Positions 52,072 through 64,000 of a stretch of 64,000 nt of DNA are shown here, one piece after another (the stretch's first letter is position 1; each line of letters starts with the position of its first letter). The position numbers and the translations under genes are program-made. The notes beneath the pieces are model-generated. The model did no database searches. It saw only the letters and a program-made list of their open reading frames with translations, and was not told the origin of the DNA. Source of the DNA: Lysobacter sp. M2-1 (GTDB lineage: Bacteria > Pseudomonadota > Gammaproteobacteria > Xanthomonadales > Xanthomonadaceae); contig NZ_JAKPBU010000001.1 of assembly GCF_022662495.1 (NCBI RefSeq), positions 248,001-312,000 on the forward strand, in the 5' to 3' direction.

Positions 52072-54858
52072 CTAGCGTGTGCGACTGAAATCCAGCCCTG
52101 CACGCCGGACCGCAGCCGCCACCGCCTCGCGCGCGGCCGCGATGGCATCGGTCGGCGCGGTCAACCGCGGGCGGCGATCGAGCGTGCAGCGCAGGCCGGC
52201 GTCGGTGAGCACCGCATGCGCCTGGCGCAAGGAATTGGCGGTTTCGACATCCAGCAGCCGCGCCTGGCCCGCGGCGGCCAGCAAGCCAGGCGTCGCGCGC
52301 GGTTCGAGCAGAGCCGGTGCGCGCGAGGACTCGGCCAGTACCAGCGCCTGCAGCATGAATTCCAGATCCACCAACCCACCCTCGCCCTGCTTGAGATCGA
52401 AGCGCGCGGCATCGGAGCGATCGAGTTCCGCGCGCATCCTCCGGCGCATGTCGCCGACGTCGCGCAAGAGCGCGGCATGGTCGCGCACGCGCCCCAGCAC
52501 CTGGCCGCGCAGGCGGCTGAAGTCGGCGCTTAGCGACCCATCGCCCGCCACGCAGCGCGCGCGCACCAGGGCCTGGTGTTCCCAGGTCCATGCGCGCTCG
52601 CGCTGATACTCGCAATAGCTTGCGAACGTGGACACCAGCAGCCCGTGCGTGCCATCCGGCCGCAGGCGCACGTCGACTTCGTAGAGCTTGCCCGCGCCGG
52701 TTTCGCTGCCCAGCAGCGCCACGATCTTCTGCGCCAGCCGCGCGAACCAGCGCGGCGCGTCCAGGGAACGTGCGCCATCCGAATGCGCCGTCGCAGCAGC
52801 GTCGTACAGGAAGACCAGGTCGAGATCGGAACCGAAGGCGAGTTCCTCGCCGCCCAGGCTGCCGTAACCGAGCACGGCGAAGCGCGCGCCCTCGATGCGG
52901 CCGTGGCTGCGTTCCACTTCCGCGGTCGCCAGCTTGAGCACGATCGCGACCACCGCATCGGCCAGCCATGCCAGCTGCCGCGCGCTGTCGGTGGCCGGCT
53001 GGCGGCCGTCGAGCGTAGCCAAGCCGATGCGGAAGCCGAGCGCCTGACGGCGCTCGTTGAGCGCCTGCAGCACGGACTCGACGTCGCCGTGCAGGCCAGC
53101 CACGGCTGCCTCGCACTCTTCGCGCAGCCCGTCGCGCCCTGGCAACTCGCCGGACACGCGCGCATCGAGCAGCTCGTCGAGCAGCAGCGGATAGGCGGCG
53201 ATGCGTTCGGCCAGCAGCGCGCTGCGCGACACCGCATCGACCAGCCGCGTCAAGGCCGCCGGCTGTTCGTCCAGCAGCGCCAGGTAACTGCCACGGCGCA
53301 GGATGTTGTGCAGCAGCGCCAGCACCCGGAGCAGCGCCGCATCGGGCTGCGACGCGTCCGCTGCAGCCTGCAGCAGCGCCGGCATGACCCGATCCAGGCG
53401 CGCGCGCGCAGCGTCGGAAAGATCGCGCACGCCGGGCGCACGCGCGAAATCGCGCAGCCTGGCGTCCAGGCCGCCGGCGTCGGCGAACCCAGCCGTGGCC
53501 AGCGCGTCGCCATCGCCGCCGTTTGGCAGCGCGAACCAGTAGGCGCCGAGCGCGGCCGGTGCGCGGCTGCGGCCGCGCGGCGCCAGCAGGGCCGCAAATT
53601 CACCGGCAACGCGCGCCCGATGCAGCTCCAGTTCGCCCTGCAAGGCCTCCCAGTGGACGAAGCCCAGGCCGCGCGCCAGCCGCAGGCGGGTGAGCGCATC
53701 GGCAGGCAGCACGTGGGTCTGCTCGTCGCGCAGCACCTGCAGCCGGTTTTCGAGCCGGCGCAAAAAGCGATACGCCGCGGACAGGCTTTCAGCAACGTCG
53801 GCGTCGATCTGACGGGCGACGACCAACCCGTGCATTGCCGGCAGCAACCGGCGTTCCTGCAGCGCCGGTTCCCGTCCGCCGCGGATCAGCTGCAGCGCCT
53901 GCACCAGGAATTCGATCTCGCGGATCCCGCCCGGTCCGCGCTTGATGTCGTCGGCCAGCTCCCTGCGTGCCACTTCGGCCGCGATCGCCGCCTTCATCGC
54001 GCGCAGCCCGTCGAGCGCGCCGAAATCCAGATAGCGCCGGTAGACGAATGGCCGCAGCGTGGCCAGAAAACGTTCGCCGGCGTCGAGATCGCCCGCGACC
54101 GGACGCGCCTTCTGCCACGCGTAGCGCTCCCAGTCACGACCTTCGCGCTGGAAGTACTGCTCCATCGCGGCGAAGCTGAGCGCGATCCTGCCGGCATTGC
54201 CGAACGGCCGCAGCCGCAGGTCGACGCGATGGCTGAAGCCGTCCGCGGTCACCTCATCGAGCAACCTGGCCAGCTGCTGGCCGATGCGGGCGAAATAGTC
54301 TGGTGCCGCCAGGCTTCTGGCACCGTCGGACTCACCATCGCTCTCGTAGGCGTAGACCAGGTCGACGTCTGAGGAAAAATTCAGCTCGCCACCGCCCAGC
54401 TTGCCCAGCCCGAACACGACCAGCCGCTGGACTTCGCCTTGCGCGTTGCGGATCACGCCATGGCGCTGGGCGAAGTCGCGATCCAGCGCGTCGAGCGCGA
54501 GCTGCAGGCAGGTTTCCGCCAGCTGCGTGCTGCCGGCGAGCGTTGCGTCCACATCGTCGAGTCCGCGCACGTCGCGCCAGACCAGGCGCGCAGATGCGGC
54601 CGCCCGGTAACGGCGCAGCAGCCGCGGCCAGTCCGCACGATTGTCCGGCTCCAGCTGCGGTGCGTCCGGCCATGCGGTGTCGCCGCCTGCCAGTCGCGTC
54701 CCCAGCGTGGGTTGGCTGACGAACGTTTCGACTGCGAAATCGCTTGCAAGCGCGACCTGCTCGAATGCCTGCCGATCGACATCGACCGCCACACCCGCGG
54801 CTTGCAGCCGCTCCAGCGCCCGCTCGATCACCAGCGCCAATGCGGGCTCGACGTCCAT
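52072..54858 (-). CDS. glnE: Bifunctional glutamine synthetase adenylyltransferase/deadenylase
   Basis: It attaches and removes AMP on glutamine synthetase in response to PII. It has 928 residues with two nucleotidyltransferase domains. The N-terminal one (deadenylase) has [24 protein letters not shown], and the C-terminal one (adenylase) has [24 protein letters not shown]. Both metal-binding Asp pairs are intact. [16 protein letters not shown] stretch follows the first. Start 54858 begins MDVEPALAL; an upstream TTG extends the frame by 11 codons but has no clear ribosome site. Confidence 0.96.
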   Translation of the reverse strand: MDVEPALALVIERALERLQAAGVAVDVDRQAFEQVALASDFAVETFVSQPTLGTRLAGGDTAWPDAPQLEPDNRADWPRLLRRYRAAASARLVWRDVRGLDDVDATLAGSTQLAETCLQLALDALDRDFAQRHGVIRNAQGEVQRLVVFGLGKLGGGELNFSSDVDLVYAYESDGESDGARSLAAPDYFARIGQQLARLLDEVTADGFSHRVDLRLRPFGNAGRIALSFAAMEQYFQREGRDWERYAWQKARPVAGDLDAGERFLATLRPFVYRRYLDFGALDGLRAMKAAIAAEVARRELADDIKRGPGGIREIEFLVQALQLIRGGREPALQERRLLPAMHGLVVARQIDADVAESLSAAYRFLRRLENRLQVLRDEQTHVLPADALTRLRLARGLGFVHWEALQGELELHRARVAGEFAALLAPRGRSRAPAALGAYWFALPNGGDGDALATAGFADAGGLDARLRDFARAPGVRDLSDAARARLDRVMPALLQAAADASQPDAALLRVLALLHNILRRGSYLALLDEQPAALTRLVDAVSRSALLAERIAAYPLLLDELLDARVSGELPGRDGLREECEAAVAGLHGDVESVLQALNERRQALGFRIGLATLDGRQPATDSARQLAWLADAVVAIVLKLATAEVERSHGRIEGARFAVLGYGSLGGEELAFGSDLDLVFLYDAAATAHSDGARSLDAPRWFARLAQKIVALLGSETGAGKLYEVDVRLRPDGTHGLLVSTFASYCEYQRERAWTWEHQALVRARCVAGDGSLSADFSRLRGQVLGRVRDHAALLRDVGDMRRRMRAELDRSDAARFDLKQGEGGLVDLEFMLQALVLAESSRAPALLEPRATPGLLAAAGQARLLDVETANSLRQAHAVLTDAGLRCTLDRRPRLTAPTDAIAAAREAVAAAVRRAGLDFSRTR

Positions 54859-54896
54859 CGCCCGATTCTGGCATGGCCTCCGGAACCGCAAACGAA

Positions 54897-54920
54897 CACG
54901 GGCGGCCAGCGCCGCCCGTG
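54897..54920 (-). terminator. Candidate terminator after the subtilisin gene
   Basis: On the minus strand, CACGGGCGGC pairs perfectly with GCCGCCCGTG around a 4-base loop, followed by the moderately T-rich TTCGTTT. It lies 21 bases past the stop of the subtilisin gene and upstream of glnE. Confidence 0.55.
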
Positions 54921-54941
54921 CCGTACAACGAAACGCGACGC

Positions 54942-56396
<1,455 letters not shown>

Positions 56397-56511
56397 GCAA
56401 GACCCCTGTTGAAGTGCAGCGCGTGACGGGCGTCACGCTGACACGGAGCGTATCGCAATCCACAGATCGCGTTGCGCCACGTACTGCGGCCTTCGGTCCG
56501 GCCACGCAAAG

Positions 56512-56544
56512 AAAAAGCCCGCAACGACCAAGGTCGCTGCGGGC
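56512..56544 (-). terminator. Intrinsic terminator downstream of the amine oxidase gene
   Basis: On the minus strand GCCCGCAGCGA pairs with TCGTTGCGGGC (one G-T pair) around a short loop and is followed by TTTTTC. It lies about 107 bases past the stop at 56651 and upstream of the subtilisin gene. Confidence 0.8.
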
Positions 56545-56650
56545 CTGCTCCCTCCCCCACGTCGGGATGCGGGGAGGATTGTGAAAGTATCGTTAGACCT
56601 CGTGCACGCTGCAGTGCAAAAAGAAACCAACGAGTACAGAAATCCAGGGT

Positions 56651-58231
56651 TTACGCAGCTTTGTTGAAAACGATTCCAAGACTCTTCAGCGCCGCTTCGG
56701 CGGCGAGTTCGCCCGATTCGCAGCCACCTTCCATGAAACCCTGGGTTTCCAGCGCACAGTGTTCGCCGGCGAAATGCAGGCCGCCGACCGATTCGCCCAT
56801 GATTCCGCGCAGGCTGCTCCAGTCGCCGGGCCGCAGGCAGGCGTAGCTGCCACGCGCCCAGGGATGGCTGGGCCAGTGCATCCGTACTTCGCGCCCGTTG
56901 CCGCGTGCGGCGGCGATGCCGGCAAAGATCGCGTCCAGGCTTCGGGTGGCCGCGTTGGCCTGCTCCCTGGCGCTGCCCTGTCCCAGTTCGACGCCGTGCC
57001 GGCCGCCGGTGAAGTTGGTCAGCGCGCCGGCGGTGCCGGCCTGCTTGCGACTGGTGTCCCAGGTGGTCTGGAACGGAAGATCGCTCATCACCGCACCGTT
57101 GGCGCCGTGCTCGCGCCAGACGCGGCGTTCGTAGCCGATCATCAGCTTGGCGTTGGTGCCGTAACCGAGCGTGTCGATGGCGCGGCGCTTGGCCGCTGGC
57201 AGTTCGGCCGAAATGCGGACATCGCGCAGCAGCGTGAACGGCAGGGCGAGGATCACCTGACGCGCGATCACGTCGCGCGATGCGCCCGCAGTACGGAACG
57301 TGAGGCGATAACCCTCGCTCTGCGATGCGACGGCCTCGAGGACATGCCCGGTCTCGATCGCGTCATCGAGCCGCATCGCCAGGCGCTGCGGGACCAGGTC
57401 ATTGCCGCCGCGCACGTGGAAGCGCTCATCGCTGGCGCCGAAAATCCTGAACGCGTCCTTCTCTTCGGTGCCGATGAAGGTGAGGAAGTTGAGCGCAGAC
57501 TGCTGGTCGATCTCCAGCCCCATCTCGGTGGTATAGGCCACGTCGAGCAGCTTGCGCAGCCAGCCGGAAACGCCGTTGCGGTCGAACCATTGCGCGATGC
57601 TGAGCGCATCCAGCGCGCGGAACGCCGGATTCGCATCGCGATGGTCGTAGCTGCCGTCGCCCGCGGCGGCGAGATCGCGTTCGATCGCCGCGGCGACCGG
57701 CACGAAGGCCTCGACGATCTCGCGCTCGCCGATCGCGCGGCCGTCGAAGAACCAGGTGTCGTGGCCGGTATCGCCTTCGAGCAGGTCGTCCAGCGCCAGA
57801 CCCAGTTCCTGCGCCAATGCGCGGATGCGCACGTGGTCGGTGTCGATCAGCTCGCCGCCGAGCTCGATCACCTGGCCCTCCGGAAAATGGTTGCGCAGGC
57901 TGAGCATCCGGCCGCCGACCCGGGTCTGCGCCTCGAACACGCGTACCCGCACGCCCTGCTGGCGCAGGCGCCAGGCCGCGGTCAGCCCGGCAATCCCGGC
58001 GCCGACGATGACCACTTCCTCGCCCCGCGCCATCACCGGATTCGGAACCGCGCTGCAGCCCGCGAGCACCAGCGCCGCCCCGCCGCCCTGCAGCAGGCGT
58101 CGGCGTTGTGCGTCGAAGCGCACTTCCCTGCCCCGTGCGTAAAACTCGTCGAGCGGTGCATCGTCGTGCAAGGAAGCACGCGCGATGCGCGCCGCGCGCT
58201 GCAGCAGGTGGAACAACGGGGTTCGACCCAT
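56651..58231 (-). CDS. Flavin monoamine oxidase-family protein with Tat/lipoprotein signal
   Basis: It has 526 residues. QRRRLLQ (42-48), a hydrophobic run and LAGC (C59) look like a Tat-type lipoprotein signal. The FAD loop VVIVGAGIAGLTAAWRLRQQG (near 73-93) and EAQTRVGGRM follow, and the C-terminal GGLHFAGEHCALETQGFMEGG is the amine oxidase FAD-binding end. It probably oxidises an amine in the periplasm. The start at 58231 puts 42 residues before the Arg motif. GTG 58123, with GGGG upstream, would give an ordinary-length signal and is a serious alternative. Confidence 0.88.
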   Translation of the reverse strand: MGRTPLFHLLQRAARIARASLHDDAPLDEFYARGREVRFDAQRRRLLQGGGAALVLAGCSAVPNPVMARGEEVVIVGAGIAGLTAAWRLRQQGVRVRVFEAQTRVGGRMLSLRNHFPEGQVIELGGELIDTDHVRIRALAQELGLALDDLLEGDTGHDTWFFDGRAIGEREIVEAFVPVAAAIERDLAAAGDGSYDHRDANPAFRALDALSIAQWFDRNGVSGWLRKLLDVAYTTEMGLEIDQQSALNFLTFIGTEEKDAFRIFGASDERFHVRGGNDLVPQRLAMRLDDAIETGHVLEAVASQSEGYRLTFRTAGASRDVIARQVILALPFTLLRDVRISAELPAAKRRAIDTLGYGTNAKLMIGYERRVWREHGANGAVMSDLPFQTTWDTSRKQAGTAGALTNFTGGRHGVELGQGSAREQANAATRSLDAIFAGIAAARGNGREVRMHWPSHPWARGSYACLRPGDWSSLRGIMGESVGGLHFAGEHCALETQGFMEGGCESGELAAEAALKSLGIVFNKAA

Positions 58232-58293
58232 GGCTGGTTCCCGGCGGAGGTGTTGCTGGAAACGAACGCGGTGCGCGGCCGCGGCGGGACAGC

Positions 58294-59928
58294 TCAGTCC
58301 GGACGCGGCCCCTTGTGCAGGTCCTTGAGGATCTCGCGTGCGGCATTGCGCCCGGGCAGGCCGGTCACCCCGCCGCCCGGATGGGTGCCTGAACCGCACA
58401 GATACAGTCCGTCGAGCGCGCCGCGGTAATTGCCCTGGCCCAGCAGCGGCCGCGCGCTGAACATCTGATCCAGGCCGAGTGAACCGTGGAAGATGTCGCC
58501 ACCAACCAGGCCGAAGCGCCGCTCCAGGTCCAGCGGCGAGAGCGCCTCGTAGCCGAGCACGCTGGCGCGGAAGTTCGGCGCATAGGCATCGACCGTGTCG
58601 ATCATCAGCTTCGCGACCGTGTCGCGATGCGCATCCCAGCCGCCGTCGACCTCGGGATGTACCTGCTGGCAGAACAGGCTGGCGACGTGCTGTCCGGCCT
58701 GGGCGAGGCGCGCATCGACCAGCGTGTCGTCCAGGGTCGAGGAAATCACCACTTCCACGATCGGATTGCGCGCCCATCCAGCGTTGTGCGCCTTCGACTT
58801 GGCGTCGAAATAGGCCTGCTCGAAGTACTGCAGCGAGTGACCGATCAGGATCCCGCTCTGGTGGTGCGGCTGCAGCTGCGTGCCAGGCGCGGCGCTGAAG
58901 TCCGGCAGCTCCGACAGCGCCACGTTCATGCGGAACGTGCCCGAGCCGCAGCGGTAGCGTTCGAAGCGCTGGGCGATGTCGTCGTCCAGGTGTTCGCGCG
59001 CGATGAGCCTGGTGTAGAGCAGCTTGGGGTTGAGGTTGGAGACCACGGTGTTCGCGCGCAGCTCACGGCCGTCCGCCAGCGCGATGCCCACCGCCTTATC
59101 GCCTTCTACGATCACGCGCGCGACCTCGGCATCGGTGTCGATGAGCACGCCGCGCACCTCGCACTCCTTGCGCATCGCCGCGGTGATCGCACCCATGCCG
59201 CCGATGGCATGGCCCCAGACACCGGCCTTGCCGTTGACTTCACCAAATACGTGGTGCAGCAGCACATAGGCGCTTCCCGGCGTGTACGGGCTGGCGAAGT
59301 TGCCCACCACCGAATCCCAGCCGAGCACCGCCTTGAGCGGTTCGGATTCGAACCAGCTGTCGAGCAGTTCGCCGGCCGACTTGGTGAACAGATCGAGCAG
59401 ATCGCGGCGGCCGCGCATGTCCAGGTGCTTGAGCTGCTTCGCCGCGGACAGCGACGCCATCCAGTCGGCCAGCACGAAGCGGTCGGACACGTTCGGCGGC
59501 GTGCGCTGCATCAGCTCGCGCAATACCACCACGACACGGTCGAGCATCGCGTTGTATTCCGGCAGGCGCTGCGCATCTCGCTGCGACCACTTGGCCACTT
59601 CCGCCTGGGTGTGCCCGCCACCCAGCCGGAACGCGCGACCGTCCGGCAACGGCAGGAAGTTCGCATAGGGTCGCTCGACCACGCGCAGCCCGTGCTCGGC
59701 CAGGCGCAGCTCGCGGATCACCTTGGGGTTGAGCAGGCTCACCGTGTAGCTGGCGACCGAGTTGCGAAAGCCCGGGTGAAACTCCTCGGTCACCGCGGCG
59801 CCACCGACGATGCCGCGCCGTTCCAGCACGCGCACCTTCAACCCGGCGCCTGCCAGGTAGGCCGCGCAGACCAGGCCGTTGTGGCCACCGCCGATGATCA
59901 GCACGTCGCTGCTGCGCGTATCGCTCAT
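58294..59928 (-). CDS. FAD-dependent oxidoreductase, PYROXD2/phytoene-desaturase-like
   Basis: It has 544 residues. The FAD loop LIIGGGHNGLVCAAYLAGAG opens the protein, followed by ERRGIVGGAAVTEEFHPGF. The C-terminal GLYLCGSGTHPGGGVTGLPGRNAAREIL closes the flavin fold. The whole resembles PYROXD2-like members of the carotenoid desaturase superfamily rather than a true desaturase. The substrate is unknown. Its ATG overlaps the stop of the MurG-like gene by 4 bases, so the two are coupled, and no carotenoid genes are in the window. Confidence 0.88.
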   Translation of the reverse strand: MSDTRSSDVLIIGGGHNGLVCAAYLAGAGLKVRVLERRGIVGGAAVTEEFHPGFRNSVASYTVSLLNPKVIRELRLAEHGLRVVERPYANFLPLPDGRAFRLGGGHTQAEVAKWSQRDAQRLPEYNAMLDRVVVVLRELMQRTPPNVSDRFVLADWMASLSAAKQLKHLDMRGRRDLLDLFTKSAGELLDSWFESEPLKAVLGWDSVVGNFASPYTPGSAYVLLHHVFGEVNGKAGVWGHAIGGMGAITAAMRKECEVRGVLIDTDAEVARVIVEGDKAVGIALADGRELRANTVVSNLNPKLLYTRLIAREHLDDDIAQRFERYRCGSGTFRMNVALSELPDFSAAPGTQLQPHHQSGILIGHSLQYFEQAYFDAKSKAHNAGWARNPIVEVVISSTLDDTLVDARLAQAGQHVASLFCQQVHPEVDGGWDAHRDTVAKLMIDTVDAYAPNFRASVLGYEALSPLDLERRFGLVGGDIFHGSLGLDQMFSARPLLGQGNYRGALDGLYLCGSGTHPGGGVTGLPGRNAAREILKDLHKGPRPD

Positions 59929-61079
59929 GGTTCGGGGTTTCCGTTGGGTTCGAGCATGCGTTCCACCAGATCGGCCAGGTTTGCAGCTGCGTTGGGCTTT
60001 GCCATCGCCACGGCGGCGGCGGCGGCCTGGGGCAGCGTGTCAGGTGCTGCAAACAGCGACTCGAGCCGGCCACGCAACCATGCATCGGTGAAGTCGCTCT
60101 CCGGCGTCCACCAGCCCACGCCGGCCTGCGCCAAGGTCTCGGCGTTGCGGCGCTGTTCCTCGCGCGACCCGCCATGCGGGATCGGCACGAAGATCGCCGG
60201 GCGACCGGCGGTGAGCAGGTCGGCCGCGGTACTGGCGCCGGCACGGGTAATGATCAGGTGCGCCTGCGCCAGCTGTGCGCCCATGTCGTCGAAGAACGGA
60301 CGGATGTCGGCGGCGATACCGCCATCGCGCAGGCGCGCGGCGAGGACATCGGCATCCTCGCCCTTGTACTGGAGCGACAGCTGTAGGCGACGGCGCAGCG
60401 CCTTGGGCAAGGCAAGCAGCGCAGGCGGCACGATCTCTCCGAAGATGCGCGCGCTCTGGCTGCCGCCGACCACGAGCAGCCGCAGCGGCGCATCCGCGTC
60501 GAAGCGGGGATACGCGGCGCGCGCCTCCAGGATCGACGCCCGCACCGGGTTGCCGGTCACCGTCACGCGAGTCGAATCGAACCCTTCCGTGCCGGCGATG
60601 GAGGGAAACGAGGAAGCCACGGCGCCTGCGAAACGCAGCAGCTGCCGGTTGGCCATGCTCAAGCGCGTGGCCTGTTCGTGCAGAAGCAGCGGCAGGCCCA
60701 AGCTCCTGCCGGCCAGCGCCGGCGCGAAGCTGGGATAGCCGCCGAATCCGGCTACCAAGGCCACCTCGCGGCGCTTCATGTCGGCGCGCGCCTGCAACAG
60801 CGCGCGCAGGATCGTCGCACCGGCGGCTGCCTTGCCCGCCAGTCCGCCGGCCAGGCTGCGTGCCGGCAGGACCACGTGTTCGATGCCCTGCAGTGCCTGC
60901 ACGTACTGCGCGCCGCGTTGCTCGGTATACAGCACCACGGCGTGGCCACGCGCCATCAGCTCGCGCGCCAGCGCCTCGGCCGGGAACAGATGGCCTCCGG
61001 TGCCGCCGGCGGCGAGGGCGATGGTCGGAGCAGGAAGCGGTTTGTCGGTCGGCATCGGCGGATTGTCGCCGATCATCAT
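59925..61079 (-). CDS. MurG-like UDP-GlcNAc glycosyltransferase (GT28 family)
   Basis: It has 384 residues in a GT-B fold. It has the MurG G-loop AAGGTGGHLFPAEALAREL, a GGYPSFAPALAG segment, GGSQSARIF and the C-terminal RAGASTAADLLTAGRPAIFVPIP, all at the right spacing. The acceptor-side motif reads HEQATRLSMAN where MurG has HEQNA-G-N, so it has drifted. True MurG lies in the cell-division cluster; none of those genes is here. Start is ATG 61079, overlapping the DUF4349 stop; ATG 61076 and 61055 are alternatives. Confidence 0.82.
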   Translation of the reverse strand: MMIGDNPPMPTDKPLPAPTIALAAGGTGGHLFPAEALARELMARGHAVVLYTEQRGAQYVQALQGIEHVVLPARSLAGGLAGKAAAGATILRALLQARADMKRREVALVAGFGGYPSFAPALAGRSLGLPLLLHEQATRLSMANRQLLRFAGAVASSFPSIAGTEGFDSTRVTVTGNPVRASILEARAAYPRFDADAPLRLLVVGGSQSARIFGEIVPPALLALPKALRRRLQLSLQYKGEDADVLAARLRDGGIAADIRPFFDDMGAQLAQAHLIITRAGASTAADLLTAGRPAIFVPIPHGGSREEQRRNAETLAQAGVGWWTPESDFTDAWLRGRLESLFAAPDTLPQAAAAAVAMAKPNAAANLADLVERMLEPNGNPEP

Positions 61080-62110
61080 CCGCCCGGGTCGGCGGTGCGC
61101 CTGCTCACTGCCTCGTTGTACCCCGAGCGACGCGCGCGGCGCAGGCGCCCGATGACCCAGGCGATGACCGCCAGCCCGATCCCGAGCGGCCACAGCCGGG
61201 TCGCGAACACCATCGCCGCGAGCAGCGCACGCCAACCCGTGCCGAGCGCTTCGCCCATTTCGGCAAAGAAGCCTGGGCCGCGGTCTCGGAGCAGCGCGGC
61301 AGTATCAGGCACCGTGTTTTCGCGTACCTGCGAGGGCTCATGCAGCTCCAGCCGCAGCGTGCTGAAGGCGATCCGGTCTTCCAGCTCGCGCTGCGCGACC
61401 GTGGCCTCATCGCGGATCGCAAGCATCTGCTCACGCGCAGCGAGCGCGTCGATCTTTTCTCCGGTCCTGGCCGGCTGCGCGGCCGCGCTGCGGATCGCCT
61501 GCTGCAGCTCCTGCGCGCGCGCGAAAGCCAGCTGACGGCGCAGCAGCTCGAACTGCACATCATTGGCTTCGAAGTTGCGCGTATCCAGGAACTGCATCTG
61601 CCTGGCGATCACGCGCAGGAACGACTGGGTGCGCTCGCCTGGCACCCGAACCACCAGCGATCCCTGGGTGACGACCTCCGACAACTGCAGGCGCTTGAAA
61701 TCGCCCAACGGACGTTCAAGCTGGCGGATCGTCTGCGTGCTGATGCTGTTGCGCACCACGAAACCGCCTTCGGCGGCCACGGCATCCTCGATCGCCAGGG
61801 TCGAGGCATACACGTCCTGGACCTGGAAGCTGGCATCGGCCGTGCGCACGAAGCGCCGCTGCGGACCGGTCGCGGTATTGGCGCTGGATGCGAGCTGGTC
61901 GGCGGCCACTCCCGGCTGCTGCACCTGGGCCACGGCCTTGGCTTCCTCCGCGGCGGCGGTGGCATGCGCAGAGCCCGCCTGGGCACGGCCGGCCGCGGGC
62001 ATCGCCGCATCGGCGGCAACGGAAGACTCGGTTTGAGGCTGGTCGCTGCAGGCTAACAACGCGGCCAGCAAAGCTGCGGCCAGGAATACACGGGGATCGA
62101 GCCGGGCCAT
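61076..62110 (-). CDS. DUF4349-family lipoprotein
   Basis: It has 344 residues. A lipoprotein signal ends in LLAC (C21). The mature part has an Ala-rich linker (25-80), the DUF4349 strands (RRFVRTADASFQVQDVYA, EGGFVVRNSIST), a coiled-coil of about 60 residues (RQLAFARAQELQQAI), and a C-terminal membrane helix (LWPLGIGLAVIAWVIG) followed by basic residues. It should be anchored at both ends to the inner membrane. Function is unknown. AAGGAG lies upstream of the ATG. Its stop overlaps the MurG-like start. Confidence 0.9.
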   Translation of the reverse strand: MARLDPRVFLAAALLAALLACSDQPQTESSVAADAAMPAAGRAQAGSAHATAAAEEAKAVAQVQQPGVAADQLASSANTATGPQRRFVRTADASFQVQDVYASTLAIEDAVAAEGGFVVRNSISTQTIRQLERPLGDFKRLQLSEVVTQGSLVVRVPGERTQSFLRVIARQMQFLDTRNFEANDVQFELLRRQLAFARAQELQQAIRSAAAQPARTGEKIDALAAREQMLAIRDEATVAQRELEDRIAFSTLRLELHEPSQVRENTVPDTAALLRDRGPGFFAEMGEALGTGWRALLAAMVFATRLWPLGIGLAVIAWVIGRLRRARRSGYNEAVSRRTADPGG

Positions 62111-62189
62111 GCCACGTTCTCCTTGTGAAGGTGCTCCATCAACGCATCGCCGCAGCCGGCGGGGTTAGGGGGCGCCGTGGGCCGGCCCC

Positions 62190-62220
62190 AAAAAGGAAGG
62201 CCCGCTTGCGCGGGCCTTCC
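62190..62220 (-). terminator. Intrinsic terminator of groEL
   Basis: On the minus strand GGAAGGCCCGC pairs perfectly with GCGGGCCTTCC around a 4-base loop and is followed by TTTTTGG. It lies 32 bases past the groEL stop. Confidence 0.9.
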
Positions 62221-62251
62221 GGTGTTGCGATTGCGGCGTCGACGATCCGGA

Positions 62252-63986
<1,735 letters not shown>

Positions 63987-63988
63987 GC

Positions 63989-64000
63989 TCAGCCGACGAT
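63989..64000 (-). CDS. groES: Probable C-terminal end of groES, cut by window edge
   Basis: The last visible minus-strand codons read Ile-Val-Gly-stop, with the stop at 63989-63991. A GroES tail and its place 96 bases upstream of groEL on the same strand fit the groESL operon. Only three codons are visible, so the call rests on gene order. Confidence 0.45.
   Translation of the reverse strand: MVG

Noticed and set aside
52576..54372. Long plus-strand open frame antisense to glnE
   Set aside because: Same reason: low-complexity composition and no motif, and the opposite strand is a full GlnE.

Overview
The window is GC-rich, densely coded DNA with strong G/C third-position bias. Its gene content points to a Lysobacterales (Xanthomonadaceae) gammaproteobacterium of the Lysobacter/Luteimonas type. 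Supporting signs are a CadC-like winged-helix/TPR regulator, the pcm-tolC-waaA-lpxL neighbourhood, a three-gene 2-oxoacid:ferredoxin oxidoreductase operon, and REP-like inverted repeats of the kind common in this family. The species cannot be named from this sequence alone. No rRNA, tRNA, CRISPR array, insertion sequence or prophage was seen.

Layout. 1-9.2 kb: a secreted FG-GAP repeat protein that runs off the left edge; a winged-helix/TPR regulator; a membrane proton-pumping pyrophosphatase with an extra OmpA-like C-terminal domain; an RTX-repeat M91-type metallopeptidase; and the soluble pyrophosphatase. 9.2-13.4 kb: an ion channel, a DUF4136 lipoprotein, thiC under a TPP riboswitch, and a YdeI-like protein. 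13.5-30.7 kb: the metabolic core. It holds thrABC behind a threonine-rich leader peptide, then a ten-gene ilvDCGMEA-leuACDB operon behind a Leu/Val/Ile-rich leader peptide and a textbook intrinsic terminator. Threonine from the first operon is the substrate of IlvA in the second, so the two attenuated operons form one continuous route from aspartate to isoleucine, valine and leucine.

30.7-35.6 kb: a three-gene minus-strand operon encoding a GltD-like flavin/iron-sulfur protein and the two subunits of a 2-oxoacid:ferredoxin oxidoreductase. 35.9-43.2 kb: an RND efflux pump with its adaptor, a divergent TetR regulator, an isoaspartyl-methyltransferase-family protein, and a TolC channel that could complete the pump. 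43.2-48.8 kb: envelope sugar and lipid genes (waaA, lpxL, a glycosyltransferase, an O-antigen-ligase-like protein), broken by a 0.55-kb imperfect inverted-repeat element. 48.9-64 kb: pirin, YceI, a nitroreductase, an ELM1-like protein, glnE, a subtilisin, two flavin oxidoreductases, a MurG-like glycosyltransferase overlapping its neighbours, a DUF4349 lipoprotein, groEL, and probably the last codons of groES.

Most of the window is conserved housekeeping. The points most worth checking are the pyrophosphatase/OmpA fusion, the inverted-repeat element at 45.6-46.2 kb, the RTX-M91 protein, the oxidoreductase operon, the MurG-like gene outside any visible cell-division cluster, and the pair of attenuators.
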